NCBI GenBank assembly: GCA_016182225.1
Contig: JACOXV010000064.1
Coordinates: 1 to 8,680, forward strand
Length of the DNA: 8,680 bases
Source: Candidatus Levyibacteriota bacterium
Lineage (GTDB): Bacteria; Patescibacteriota; Microgenomatia; Levybacterales; UBA12049
Direction of reading: 5' to 3'
A program made the position numbers and the translations under genes. Position 1 is the first letter of the stretch. Each line of letters begins with the position of its first letter. The notes below the pieces were generated by a model. That model saw nothing but the letters and a program-made list of their open reading frames with translations. It made no database searches and was not told the origin of the DNA. Shown piece by piece: positions 1-7,100 of this stretch.

Positions 1-251
1 TCCATTATTTCATCAATTGCCTCTTTTTTATTTCCTTTTGAAATGGAATCTGCAACGCAAGTATTGAGGTGATTTTCCAATATTAAATTATCGGTTTCCT
101 TTATAGCTTTTTGAACCGCCTGAGATTGATGAAGTACGTTAATACAATATTCATCTCCCTCAATCATCTTTATGACTTTATTAAGATGTCCTCTGGCAAT
201 CTTGAGACGATGAAGAGTTCTTTCTTTTGAGTCTTTTGGTCTGTACGTCAT
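1..251 (-). CDS. csoR: CsoR-family copper-sensing transcriptional repressor (3' end outside window)
   Basis: The 83 visible codons match the CsoR/RcnR (DUF156) family of all-helical metal-responsive repressors. Diagnostic stretches are HRLKIARGHLNKVIKMIE near residues 14-31, YCINVLHQSQAVQKA near 35-49 and NHLNTCVADSI near 60-70. From this ATG the ligands fall at Cys36, His61 and Cys65, the same numbers as the Cu(I) ligands of Mycobacterium tuberculosis CsoR. The X-Y-Z signature is therefore Cys-His-Cys, which points to copper rather than nickel (RcnR) or persulfide (CstR). In this family the apo tetramer binds a GC-centred operator and Cu(I) releases it. The start is supported by the residue numbering and by a promoter and operator just upstream. 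An in-frame TTG at 284 lies upstream of the predicted -10 and is unlikely. The gene runs off the left edge, where a copper exporter or chaperone gene would be expected (inference). Confidence 0.93.
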   Translation of the reverse strand, partial: MTYRPKDSKERTLHRLKIARGHLNKVIKMIEGDEYCINVLHQSQAVQKAIKETDNLILENHLNTCVADSISKGNKKEAIDEIM

Positions 252-270
252 ATCCCCCCTATGGGGATAT
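250..270. promoter_or_regulatory. Predicted CsoR operator (perfect 8-bp inverted repeat)
   Basis: The arms ATATCCCC (250-257) and GGGGATAT (263-270) are perfect inverted repeats around the 5-bp spacer CCTAT. This matches the known style of CsoR operators: a C tract, a short AT-containing centre, a G tract and flanking TA-rich ends. It overlaps the end of the -10 box, the predicted transcription start and the first bases of the csoR start codon, so binding would block initiation. Autoregulation is inferred from position plus family knowledge. Confidence 0.8.
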
Positions 271-297
271 AGTAGATCAAACAAAATATATTGTCAA
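269..297 (-). promoter_or_regulatory. csoR promoter (-35 TTGACA, -10 TACTAT, 17-bp spacer)
   Basis: On the minus strand a consensus -35 TTGACA (297-292) is followed after 17 bp by TACTAT (274-269), which matches TATAAT at four of six positions. It lies just past the stop codon of the upstream surface gene, so csoR can be transcribed independently. The expected transcription start is near 262. That leaves a leader of about 11 nt whose G run (259-254) sits only 2 nt before the ATG, so Shine-Dalgarno use is doubtful. Confidence 0.7.
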
Positions 298-304
298 TAG
301 ATAT

Positions 305-1462
305 TTAGAATACGAAGAACAAGGCTGCGCCTATTATGAACAAAAGTGTACCGCCAATGCCAAGTATTGTCGTGACAGCTGTATTTCCCGTCGGCGGAAG
401 AGGCGTAGGAGTTACTACTACAACTTCCTCAGATTCTTGGGGTTGTTGTATTGGTGCCTCCTCTTCTCCGCCTATCGGGGGAGTAGATGGTGGAGACTCT
501 ACTACTTCCGTCGGAGTTGGAGTTACTCCCTGTTTCGGCGTTGGCGTTGGGGTAGCTGTAGGAGTAGGAGTTGGAGTCGATGATGGAACGGGTGTTGGGG
601 TAGCTGTAGGAGTTACAGGTGTAGGTGTTGGTGTTGGGCTAATTACACAGGTTGTGGAAGCCGAACCTTCTGGTCCAGACGCACATTTATTAGCTGCGCG
701 AACTTTGCATGTATAAGTTATATGTGTGGCGGGGTTTGCTGGTACAGGGAAAGTAATTTTCGTAGATGAAGTATCTCCTTCCTTGATAGTTTCATTTTTG
801 TCATTAGTTATTACATAATGATAAGAAGTTGCGCCGTCTACGGGATCCCATTCACATGTTGCTTCATCCGCTCGGCATATTTTTTCACCAACACTAAAAA
901 CCTTTGCTCCAAGTGCATTCGATAAAACGTTTTCGGAAGCAAGATCGGTTCCCCCAATTGATCTGACAATCGTGCCAGTTCCAAAAGTGACTTCGGTCTC
1001 AAATTCTCCTGCATCAGGTAGCAGATCAAAGGTTAATGTCCCCACTTTGGTAATGGATGTAAGAATTTTGGTAGGATCACCTTCTGCGGATAAAGCAATT
1101 GTGATAGTGCCAGGCGTTGTGGTCGGACCTGATAGCAGAGCCAATCCAGAGCTTGAGTTAGGGGTAAACACGTCATCAGCGGGTATTAATTTCGTTTCGT
1201 CAAAATTTATTTCCAATTGTATAAAATTAACCTGATTTATTCCAGGATCAACTTCTACTTCAAAATTTATTCTTCCTCCCGGAGACTGAGTCCACTCTTT
1301 TGGAGTAAGCGAAATAATTGTGGCCTGTTCTGCTCTTTGTCTTATTTCTTGTCTTTGGGAAGTCAAGTAAATTGCAACGATTAGTCCAATTATTAAAGCT
1401 GCAAGCCCAGCAAGAGCTAGAATTAGTCGTTTGGACAGGCTTATTCTATTCATGTATTTCAT
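305..1462 (-). CDS. Surface protein with cohesin-like and Fn3-like domains, Pro/Thr linker and LPPTG C-terminus
   Basis: This 385-residue exported protein has an N-terminal hydrophobic helix (about residues 12-33). A beta-rich region at about 48-190 resembles the cohesin/carbohydrate-binding fold, with FEVEVD, then IQLEINFDETKL, then GTLTFDL strands. A fibronectin-III-like module follows at about 193-275, with the W-DPVDGATSYHYVI signature and Cys196, 203, 252, 260 and 272. A Thr-Pro linker (276-318) and an acidic Pro-rich stretch (319-350) come next. The C-terminus is LPPTG (355-359) followed by a hydrophobic helix to residue 385. That arrangement suggests sortase processing or membrane anchoring, although no basic tail follows the helix. 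The start is chosen for a strong AAGGAG at 1470-1475, 7 nt upstream, and because the ATG overlaps the preceding stop as ATGA. It is the last gene of the surface operon. The function is unknown; adhesion or surface-layer binding is an inference. The domain calls are by eye and were not run against profiles. Confidence 0.85.
   Translation of the reverse strand: MKYMNRISLSKRLILALAGLAALIIGLIVAIYLTSQRQEIRQRAEQATIISLTPKEWTQSPGGRINFEVEVDPGINQVNFIQLEINFDETKLIPADDVFTPNSSSGLALLSGPTTTPGTITIALSAEGDPTKILTSITKVGTLTFDLLPDAGEFETEVTFGTGTIVRSIGGTDLASENVLSNALGAKVFSVGEKICRADEATCEWDPVDGATSYHYVITNDKNETIKEGDTSSTKITFPVPANPATHITYTCKVRAANKCASGPEGSASTTCVISPTPTPTPVTPTATPTPVPSSTPTPTPTATPTPTPKQGVTPTPTEVVESPPSTPPIGGEEEAPIQQPQESEEVVVVTPTPLPPTGNTAVTTILGIGGTLLFIIGAALFFVF
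386..400 (-). other. LPPTG sortase-type motif
   Basis: These codons give LPPTG, 26 residues before the C-terminus, followed by a hydrophobic segment ending FFVF. This matches the LPxTG sorting-signal layout except for the missing positively charged tail. No sortase gene is in the window. Confidence 0.7.
509..637 (-). repeat. Thr-Pro low-complexity repeat tract
   Basis: This tract encodes mainly TPTP and TPTATP units (residues 276-318 of the surface protein), a flexible extended linker. At the DNA level a 20-bp unit is repeated perfectly at 546-565 and 594-613, 48 bp apart, which suggests expansion by slippage or recombination. The reverse strand reads as a Gly-Val-rich open frame, which is an artefact of the repeat. 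Confidence 0.85.
1331..1357 (-). other. Membrane-proximal QxQ(E)IRQxA motif, copy in LPPTG surface protein
   Basis: Residues 36-44 (QRQEIRQRA) lie directly after the N-terminal hydrophobic helix. They match QEQDIRQEA in the SurA-like protein at 6 of 9 positions, with E/D as a conservative change. The proteins are otherwise dissimilar. Confidence 0.6.
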
Positions 1463-2160
1463 GTCTGATCTCCTTCCTCAGGCGTTGGCGTTGGTGTCAC
1501 TACACAATTTGGACAAGATATTTTAATGTTGACTACTTGTTTAGGCACTGGACAGAAAGGAGGTGTGGGTGTTGGAGTGGGAGGTCGCGTTATTGTCGGA
1601 GGTACAGATGGATATGGTGTTGGAGTTGCAGAGGGCTTTGGTTTTGTTGGTTTGGGAGTGTTTGTAGGCGTAGGAACGGATCTGGCAACACAAGAAATTT
1701 TAAAGTTGCCTTTTATTCTGTCTCCGTTTTTACCGCAAATATTATCTCTTTTTATTACATCGCATTTGTTATTTTTAAAAACCGGCATATCTTTGAGGGG
1801 TTTGTCAATTATTATTTTCTTTTTTCCGTTTTGAAGCGGTCCTAGATGCATTTTATTAGCAATTTTAAGACAGCCGTTTTCTCCCCCAAAGCACGAACAT
1901 TTAGTGAGCCTAAATTCCTGTCCGGGTTTTACATTCTGGACTTCACCGGAGCATGCTTGCGATTGATTTGGGGCACCTGCGCCAGAATCACCGGAGCATC
2001 CCACCTGAACTGCTCCTCCCTTCCAGTTTTCTGCTCGAAAAGTTCCCTCAATTCCCACACAGAGATGTCTATAGGGATTTTTTTGGGCTGCCGAGGAGTC
2101 TTTATACAAAAATAAGAAAACTAAAAAAAAACCAAAAAATAATAAAAACTTAAATTTCAT
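1459..2160 (-). CDS. Cysteine-rich secreted protein with Pro/Thr linker, family not recognised
   Basis: The protein has 233 residues. A very hydrophobic signal peptide (residues 1-20) leads to a plausible signal peptidase I site after Ser-Ala-Ala (23-25). The mature part carries 12 cysteines (34, 55, 70, 88, 90, 97, 133, 142, 157, 203, 216, 219). Nine fall in a globular region of about 30-160, which includes a KCSCFGGENGC cluster. A Pro/Thr/Lys linker (about 162-200) and a short tail with FCPV and SCPNC follow. The even cysteine count and export suggest disulfide bonding (inference). There is no C-terminal anchor, so it is probably released or non-covalently surface-bound. The open frame extends upstream to 2208, but the ATG at 2160 is preferred: it overlaps the upstream stop as ATGA and starts exactly at the signal peptide. 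No strong Shine-Dalgarno is seen, so translation is probably coupled. I recognise no family and assign no function. Confidence 0.82.
   Translation of the reverse strand: MKFKFLLFFGFFLVFLFLYKDSSAAQKNPYRHLCVGIEGTFRAENWKGGAVQVGCSGDSGAGAPNQSQACSGEVQNVKPGQEFRLTKCSCFGGENGCLKIANKMHLGPLQNGKKKIIIDKPLKDMPVFKNNKCDVIKRDNICGKNGDRIKGNFKISCVARSVPTPTNTPKPTKPKPSATPTPYPSVPPTITRPPTPTPTPPFCPVPKQVVNIKISCPNCVVTPTPTPEEGDQT
1470..1475 (-). promoter_or_regulatory. Strong Shine-Dalgarno (AAGGAG) that fixes the start at 1462
   Basis: The minus strand reads AAGGAG, 7 nt before the ATG at 1462. This selects that ATG over the in-frame ATG at 1453. It is the only clearly strong ribosome-binding site I see among the genes of the window. 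Confidence 0.8.
1561..1677 (-). repeat. Pro/Thr-rich linker tract in the cysteine-rich protein
   Basis: This stretch encodes residues 162-200, dominated by TPT, KPTKPKP and PTPTPTPP units. It separates the main cysteine domain from a small C-terminal cysteine cluster. It resembles the linker of the next gene in composition but is less regular and more basic. Confidence 0.75.
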
Positions 2161-3098
2161 AACGTATTTACAACTGCAACAACGTCTTCTTTTTGAGACG
2201 AAAGCCAAGAGCTATAGCTTCCAGGACCTGTTTCATTTCCTTTTTTGATAAGTTTAAATACGGATCCACCCTGATTTGTTTCGGTGTTTGAAATTTTCTT
2301 TACCTCATCCACTGTCATAGAAAAAACTCCGTTAAGTGTTGTACTGTCCAAATTTGAGTCGTCATGTTCTATGAGGTAGGAAGTTGCGCTTTGGGTTTTT
2401 TCTTCTGGAGTTAATCCATTAAGAATGTATCCGTTAACAGCAAGAATAGGAGCTAAAGATGGATATTTTCGCATAATAGAGTCTGCAATTGTTAAAATAT
2501 CCTCATCGGTTTTCATTTTGTTTTCTATCTCTGTAAGGGCGAGGGCTCCGTCCGTGGACTGGATTTCAGCAGTCTGAACTTCTGCCGTTGTTAAGGCTTT
2601 TTGTGCTGTTTCCGGTGGACTCCAAAAGCCTAATGAGACGACCGTTCTGGAATTTAGAAGATTTTTGGTTACTAAATCTTTAATTATTTCAAGTTTTGCT
2701 TCTTCTTCAGATATTCCTTCAGCGCTAGCTCTATTGTTTGTCTCCTCTTGAGTGGGATTTAAATTGTTTTCGAATGCGGTATTCTCCAAAATTGCCCTTT
2801 CAATTAGAATGTTGAGAGTATCATTGAGAACAGTTTTGTCTGTTGATACCGCTCCGCTCATTTCCACTACAAGATTATCGACGTCTGCCTTAGTTATATT
2901 GTTTTCGCCCACCTTGGCTATAACAGTTTCTGGAGAAAGTGTTGGTGTTGAGGCTTCCTGTCTTATGTCCTGTTCTTGTTTTACTAATGCCAGGGTAAGA
3001 GGTATTGCAGCCAACAAAAATACTATTGCAAGAATAGATAATATCTTCCTTTTGGAACTACCCGCACTAGGTACTTGCGGGTTTTGATCATGAAACAT
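2157..3098 (-). CDS. Membrane-anchored SurA-like chaperone with degenerate parvulin region
   Basis: The protein has 313 residues with a short cytoplasmic N-terminus, a hydrophobic anchor (about 18-39) and an extracytoplasmic remainder. A SurA N-terminal-type core is suggested by TVIAKVGENNITKADVDNLV (58-77) and the ILIERAILENTAFENN helix (97-112). The C-terminal part resembles a parvulin fold. VFSMTVDEVKK (258-268) followed by GGSVFKLIKKG (278-288) looks like its last strand, and SSWLSSQKEDVVAVV is a typical closing helix. The family's ASHIL histidine is not apparent (TAEIQ at about 176-180), so isomerase activity is doubtful. It is most likely a holdase or folding factor for exported proteins. 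It is the first gene of the surface operon, its TGA overlaps the next ATG, and an in-frame stop lies four codons upstream of the chosen ATG. The domain assignment is by eye. Confidence 0.8.
   Translation of the reverse strand: MFHDQNPQVPSAGSSKRKILSILAIVFLLAAIPLTLALVKQEQDIRQEASTPTLSPETVIAKVGENNITKADVDNLVVEMSGAVSTDKTVLNDTLNILIERAILENTAFENNLNPTQEETNNRASAEGISEEEAKLEIIKDLVTKNLLNSRTVVSLGFWSPPETAQKALTTAEVQTAEIQSTDGALALTEIENKMKTDEDILTIADSIMRKYPSLAPILAVNGYILNGLTPEEKTQSATSYLIEHDDSNLDSTTLNGVFSMTVDEVKKISNTETNQGGSVFKLIKKGNETGPGSYSSWLSSQKEDVVAVVNTL
2952..2978 (-). other. Membrane-proximal QxQ(D)IRQxA motif, copy in SurA-like protein
   Basis: Residues 41-49 (QEQDIRQEA) follow the membrane helix directly and match residues 36-44 of the LPPTG surface protein encoded two genes downstream. 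A shared export, processing or localisation signal is an inference. Confidence 0.6.
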
Positions 3099-3230
3099 TA
3101 TATAAGATTAGAATAGTACAATTTTTCACGTATTTGCAAGCTCCTATTTATTTTTACTCCTAATTTTTTATAATTAATTTCATTTACGGTATAAGGGTTC
3201 CACCTCCAAACAGATAATGTTAAAATATGT
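3099..3230. promoter_or_regulatory. Divergent AT-rich intergenic promoter region
   Basis: These 132 bp separate the leftward surface operon from the rightward carboxypeptidase gene and must hold both promoters. Leftward, TTGCAA (3139-3134) and TACTAT (3118-3113) are possible -35 and -10 boxes, but the 15-bp spacer is short. Rightward, TTTATA (3167-3172) and TATAAG (3190-3195) have a 17-bp spacer but are weak. Neither gene has a clear Shine-Dalgarno. I see no operator, riboswitch or terminator here. Confidence 0.35.
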
Positions 3231-4199
3231 TTGGTGCAAAAATTTTATCTTTCTTTTGTTTTCTTATTAGTTTTTTTAACGTTTTCTTTTTCTTCATATT
3301 TGCTGTTTTCTGGCAATAATTCATCAATGATATTTTCTCCGCTTCCTTCTTTTTTAACAGTATTTACCAATAAGCAGGTATCAGGTATTGATTTGTGGTT
3401 TCCAAATGGCGAAGATATAAGAGAAGTAGTGTTTGGAAATGAAGCACCGGATATTTCCGCCACTTCAGTCCTTATTTACGACCTAACAGATGATAAAAGT
3501 CTTTATGAGAAGAATTCAAAAATCAAATTACCAATGGCGTCTCTTACAAAAGTAATGACCGCAATAGTAGCGCTTGAAAATCCAAAAACAGACGATTCTT
3601 ATCACATTGCGGATTCTGATTTAGTCGGGGAAAATAGCATGGGACTTACTTCCGGTGAAGTACTAAGTCTAGAAGAGCTTTTATACGGGCTTATTCTTCC
3701 TTCAGGAAATGACGCAGCAGAGGCACTTGCCTCGAATTATCCGGGAGGAAGGAGTGAATTTATTAATGCAATGAATGAAAAGACAAAGGCACTAGGTCTT
3801 TCCAATACACACTTTACAAATCCTTCGGGACTGGAGGGAGATGGGGACCAATATACAACAGCATATGATCTGTTAGTTATTACCAGGTATGCTTTATCTA
3901 AATTTCCTCTCTTTAAAGAAGTAGTTTCAGCTGTTGAAAAAGAGCTTCCTTATTCTTCTTCACATAAGTATTTTTATCTTTATAACGAAACAAATCTTCT
4001 CACAAGCTATCCGGGAGTAAAAGGCGTTAAGACAGGTTATACGCCTGAGGCAGGTCTTTGTTTAATTACCTATCTAGATTACAGAGAACATGAAGTGATA
4101 GGAGTCTTATTGGGTAGTCAAAACAGAAGACAGGAAATGAAGGATCTTTTGGATTATTCACTTACTAAGCAAGGCGTTAATCCCCCACCCCACGATTGA
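3231..4199 (+). CDS. Serine-type D-Ala-D-Ala carboxypeptidase (penicillin-binding protein, PBP5/DacA family)
   Basis: This enzyme removes the terminal D-Ala from peptidoglycan pentapeptides outside the membrane. All three family motifs are present and correctly spaced: SxxK as S104-L-T-K107 (nucleophile Ser104), SxN as S158-G-N160, and K267-T-G269. HFTNPSGL (194-201) and TTAYDLLVITRYAL (209-222) are also typical. A hydrophobic N-terminal segment (about 5-26) serves as signal or anchor. At 322 residues the catalytic domain is complete, but the extra C-terminal beta domain of E. coli PBP5 is absent. The only in-frame starts that keep the signal segment are TTG at 3231 and GTG at 3234; no ATG lies between the upstream stop at 3192 and these codons. 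An ATG at 3227 in another frame also begins a hydrophobic stretch, so an indel in the T run at 3271-3277 is possible. The gene end overlaps the convergent carB end by 23 bp. Confidence 0.9.
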   Translation: MVQKFYLSFVFLLVFLTFSFSSYLLFSGNNSSMIFSPLPSFLTVFTNKQVSGIDLWFPNGEDIREVVFGNEAPDISATSVLIYDLTDDKSLYEKNSKIKLPMASLTKVMTAIVALENPKTDDSYHIADSDLVGENSMGLTSGEVLSLEELLYGLILPSGNDAAEALASNYPGGRSEFINAMNEKTKALGLSNTHFTNPSGLEGDGDQYTTAYDLLVITRYALSKFPLFKEVVSAVEKELPYSSSHKYFYLYNETNLLTSYPGVKGVKTGYTPEAGLCLITYLDYREHEVIGVLLGSQNRRQEMKDLLDYSLTKQGVNPPPHD

Positions 4200-7100
4200 C
4201 ATCTCTTGCTCCATACTCGTCCCAGGACTTAACAGGAAGTTCATTAAGATTTACTTCAGTTATTGCTTTTATGAATAATTCTGCCTTTTTTACATTGGTA
4301 AATAAAGGGATATTGTGGTCAACAGCAGTCCGTCTTATAAAGTAATCGTCGTTAATGTCTTTTTTAAGATTATTGTCTGTAATGTTAATTGCCAGGTCGA
4401 TTAGTCCTTTTTGAAAATATTCGAGTACATTAGGATTTTTTTCTTCGTGAATCTTGAAAAGCTTTTTGCTTTTAATGCCGTTTCTGTTGAGAAAGATGGA
4501 TGTTTTCTCCGTTGCAAAGATAGGGATTTTTAGCATTTTCAATCTTTTTATGGTTTCTAAAAATTTTATTTTATTTTCATCTCCTCCAAGACTTATAAAA
4601 ATTCCTTTTTTTGGTATTCTTCCTCCAACAGAAATTTCCGCTTTTAGAAATGCTTCTTCGGTTTGGTCTCCAAAACATGCCACTTCCCCCGTAGAGGTCA
4701 TTTCAACATCAAGTACCGGATCTGCGCCTGTTAGTCTGGCAAAGGAAAATTGTGCTACCTTCGCTGCAACAAAGTTAAATTTCATTATATCGATATTTTT
4801 TTCTTCTCCAGACTTTCCAAAAAAAGCGTCAACAGCTTCTTCTATAAAATTTACTCCGGTTACTTTAGATATAAAAGGAAAAGTACGTGATGCTCGCAGA
4901 TTTATCTCAATTACCGATACATCATTATCTTTTGCCAGGCATTGGATGTTAAATGGACCGGTTATGGAAAGTTCTTTAGCCAATATTTCTGCAATCTTTC
5001 TCAACTGCTTGAGAGTTTCTATATAAATTTTTTGAGGAGGAAAAATAATTGAAGCATCTCCAGAATGAACACCAGCGTTTTCTATATGTTCTGAAATCGC
5101 AAATGTTTTTATAATTCCTTTTTCTGCAACAGCGTCTATTTCTATTTCTTTTGCATCTGTAATAAATCTAGAAATAGTAATCGGATAATCCCTGGATATG
5201 GATAAGATTTTCTTTAGAAAGCTAGCTAATTCTTCTCTTGAATAAATAATTCTCATGTTGCTTCCTGATAGAACAAAAGAAGGTCTTACTAATACCGGGA
5301 AACCTACCTTTTTGGAAAAATTTAAGGCATCAGAAATTTGTGTAAATTTATTCCAATCAGGTTGGGAAATTGAAAAAGAATCAAGGAGTGAAGAAAATTT
5401 TGATCTGTCCTCGGCTCTATCGATATTCCTAGGAGAAGTTCCTAAAATTTTAAATCCTTTTTTTTCAAGCGCACGGGCGCGGTTATTTGGTGTTTGTCCG
5501 CCAACAGATACAATTATTCCAAATGGATTTTCATATTCGTAGATATCGGCTATTCTTTCAAAGGTCAATTCTTCAAAATATAGCCTGTCGGAAATATCGT
5601 AGTCAGTAGAAACGGTTTCTGGATTGCAATTTATAACTATAGATTTTTTACTGTGTTTTTTTAAAGTGTTTATCGCGGTAACGCTTGTCCAATCAAACTC
5701 TACAGAGGATCCTATTCTGTATGGACCAGATCCTAAAACAATTACAGAATCATTTCCTGAAGAAGTAAGATCGTTGTGCGAGGAGTTATACGTCATGTAC
5801 AAATAATTTGTTTTTGCCGGAAATTCTCCCGCCAAAGTATCTATTTGATGAACGAAAGGCTTTATTCCCAGATTATTCCTAATTTCTCTAATCTCAAGAC
5901 CTCTTTTACCGACTAGAGCCCCAATTCTTTTATCCGAAATACCCAATTGCTTAAGTTTTAATACAGCCTGTTTATCAAGTGAATTCTTGTCCTTCCGAAG
6001 CTTCATGCGAAGGAGGATTTCATGATCAATGATGTTTTTGATACGATATAAAAACCACGGATCAATACCGGTAAGCTTGTAAATCTTTTCTATTTTCATA
6101 TTTCTGTAAAGACCCTCGGATATTGCAAAAATTCTTTTTGGGGTGGGATTTATAAGAAATAATTCAACGTCTTTGATAGAAGATTTTTTAAATATCTCAT
6201 CATTCACTGCTCCCTCAAAATCCAGGTCGAGCATTCTTATCGCTTTTTGATATGCTTCCTCAAAAGTTCGTCCTATTCCCATTACTTCTCCGACTGATTT
6301 CATACTACTCCCTATTTTTTCTTCAGCATTTTTGAATTTTTCTATATCCCAGCGGGGAATCTTAACAGTTACATAGTCCAAAGCGGGTTCAAAACAAAAT
6401 TGAGTCGCGTCTGTGATTTTATTTTTTAACTCAGTTAAATTTTTTCCAAGTGCCAACTTAGCAGCAACATATGCCAATGGATATCCGGTGGCTTTACTTG
6501 CTAAGGCAGAACTTCTTGAGAGTCTGGCGTTTAACTCAATAACATAATATTCCAATTCTCCATCTTTTGGATTTGGATTAAGCGCAAACTGGACGTTGCA
6601 TTCCCCGATTATTCCGATACTTCTGGCGATTTTTATTGATATACTTCGAAGCTTATGGTATTCATGATTAGTTAATGTTTGACTTGGTGCAATAACTATT
6701 GATTCTCCGGTATGAATTCCCAGCGGATCCATATTTTCCATATTGCAAACAGCTACGGCATTGTCAAAAGAATCTCTTACCACCTCATACTCCACTTCTT
6801 TATGGTGGTGAAGATACTTTTCAATTAAAACTTGTTTTGCGAAAGAAAATGCTTTTTCTAAGATTTCTTTAAGCTCTGTTTGATTGTTGGCTATGCCAGA
6901 TCCTTGTCCACCCAGAGCAAAACCAGACCTTACCATCACCGGGTAACCGAGTTTTTCAGCATGATTTATTGCTTCTTTTATGTTTCTGGCCGCGAGGCTT
7001 GGCGGAGTAGAAACATTTATTTTTTTCAGATGCTTTGCAAATTTTTTCCTGTCTTCGCTTAGCTCAATTGCGGAAATGGGAGAACCAAGAATTTCTACTT

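Noticed and set aside
509..637. Possible CRISPR-like or tandem non-coding repeat
   Set aside because: The repeats are short, irregular and keep codon phase in a protein linker; there are no spacers of constant length.
336..716. Plus-strand open frame rich in Gly-Val
   Set aside because: It is the reverse reading of the Thr-Pro codons of the surface protein, with no start signal or family resemblance.
1318..1845. Plus-strand open frame across the joint of two surface genes
   Set aside because: Its translation is a Cys/Trp/Arg-rich composition typical of a shadow frame, and both minus-strand genes there are well supported.
2161..2208. Sixteen-residue N-terminal extension of the cysteine-rich protein
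   Set aside because: The extra residues lie over the end of the upstream gene and precede a perfect signal peptide; the ATG at 2160 forms an ATGA overlap.
305..3098. Recoded TGA (code 25) as in some CPR lineages
   Set aside because: TGA is the stop codon of several genes exactly at ATGA joints, and no gene needs TGA read through.
3099..3230. Small gene or riboswitch in the divergent intergenic region
   Set aside because: Candidate frames are 13 to 15 codons with no support, and no conserved structured-RNA pattern was visible.
4454..5026. Long plus-strand open frame inside carB
   Set aside because: It is antisense to a fully conserved CarB region and has no recognisable domain or start signal.
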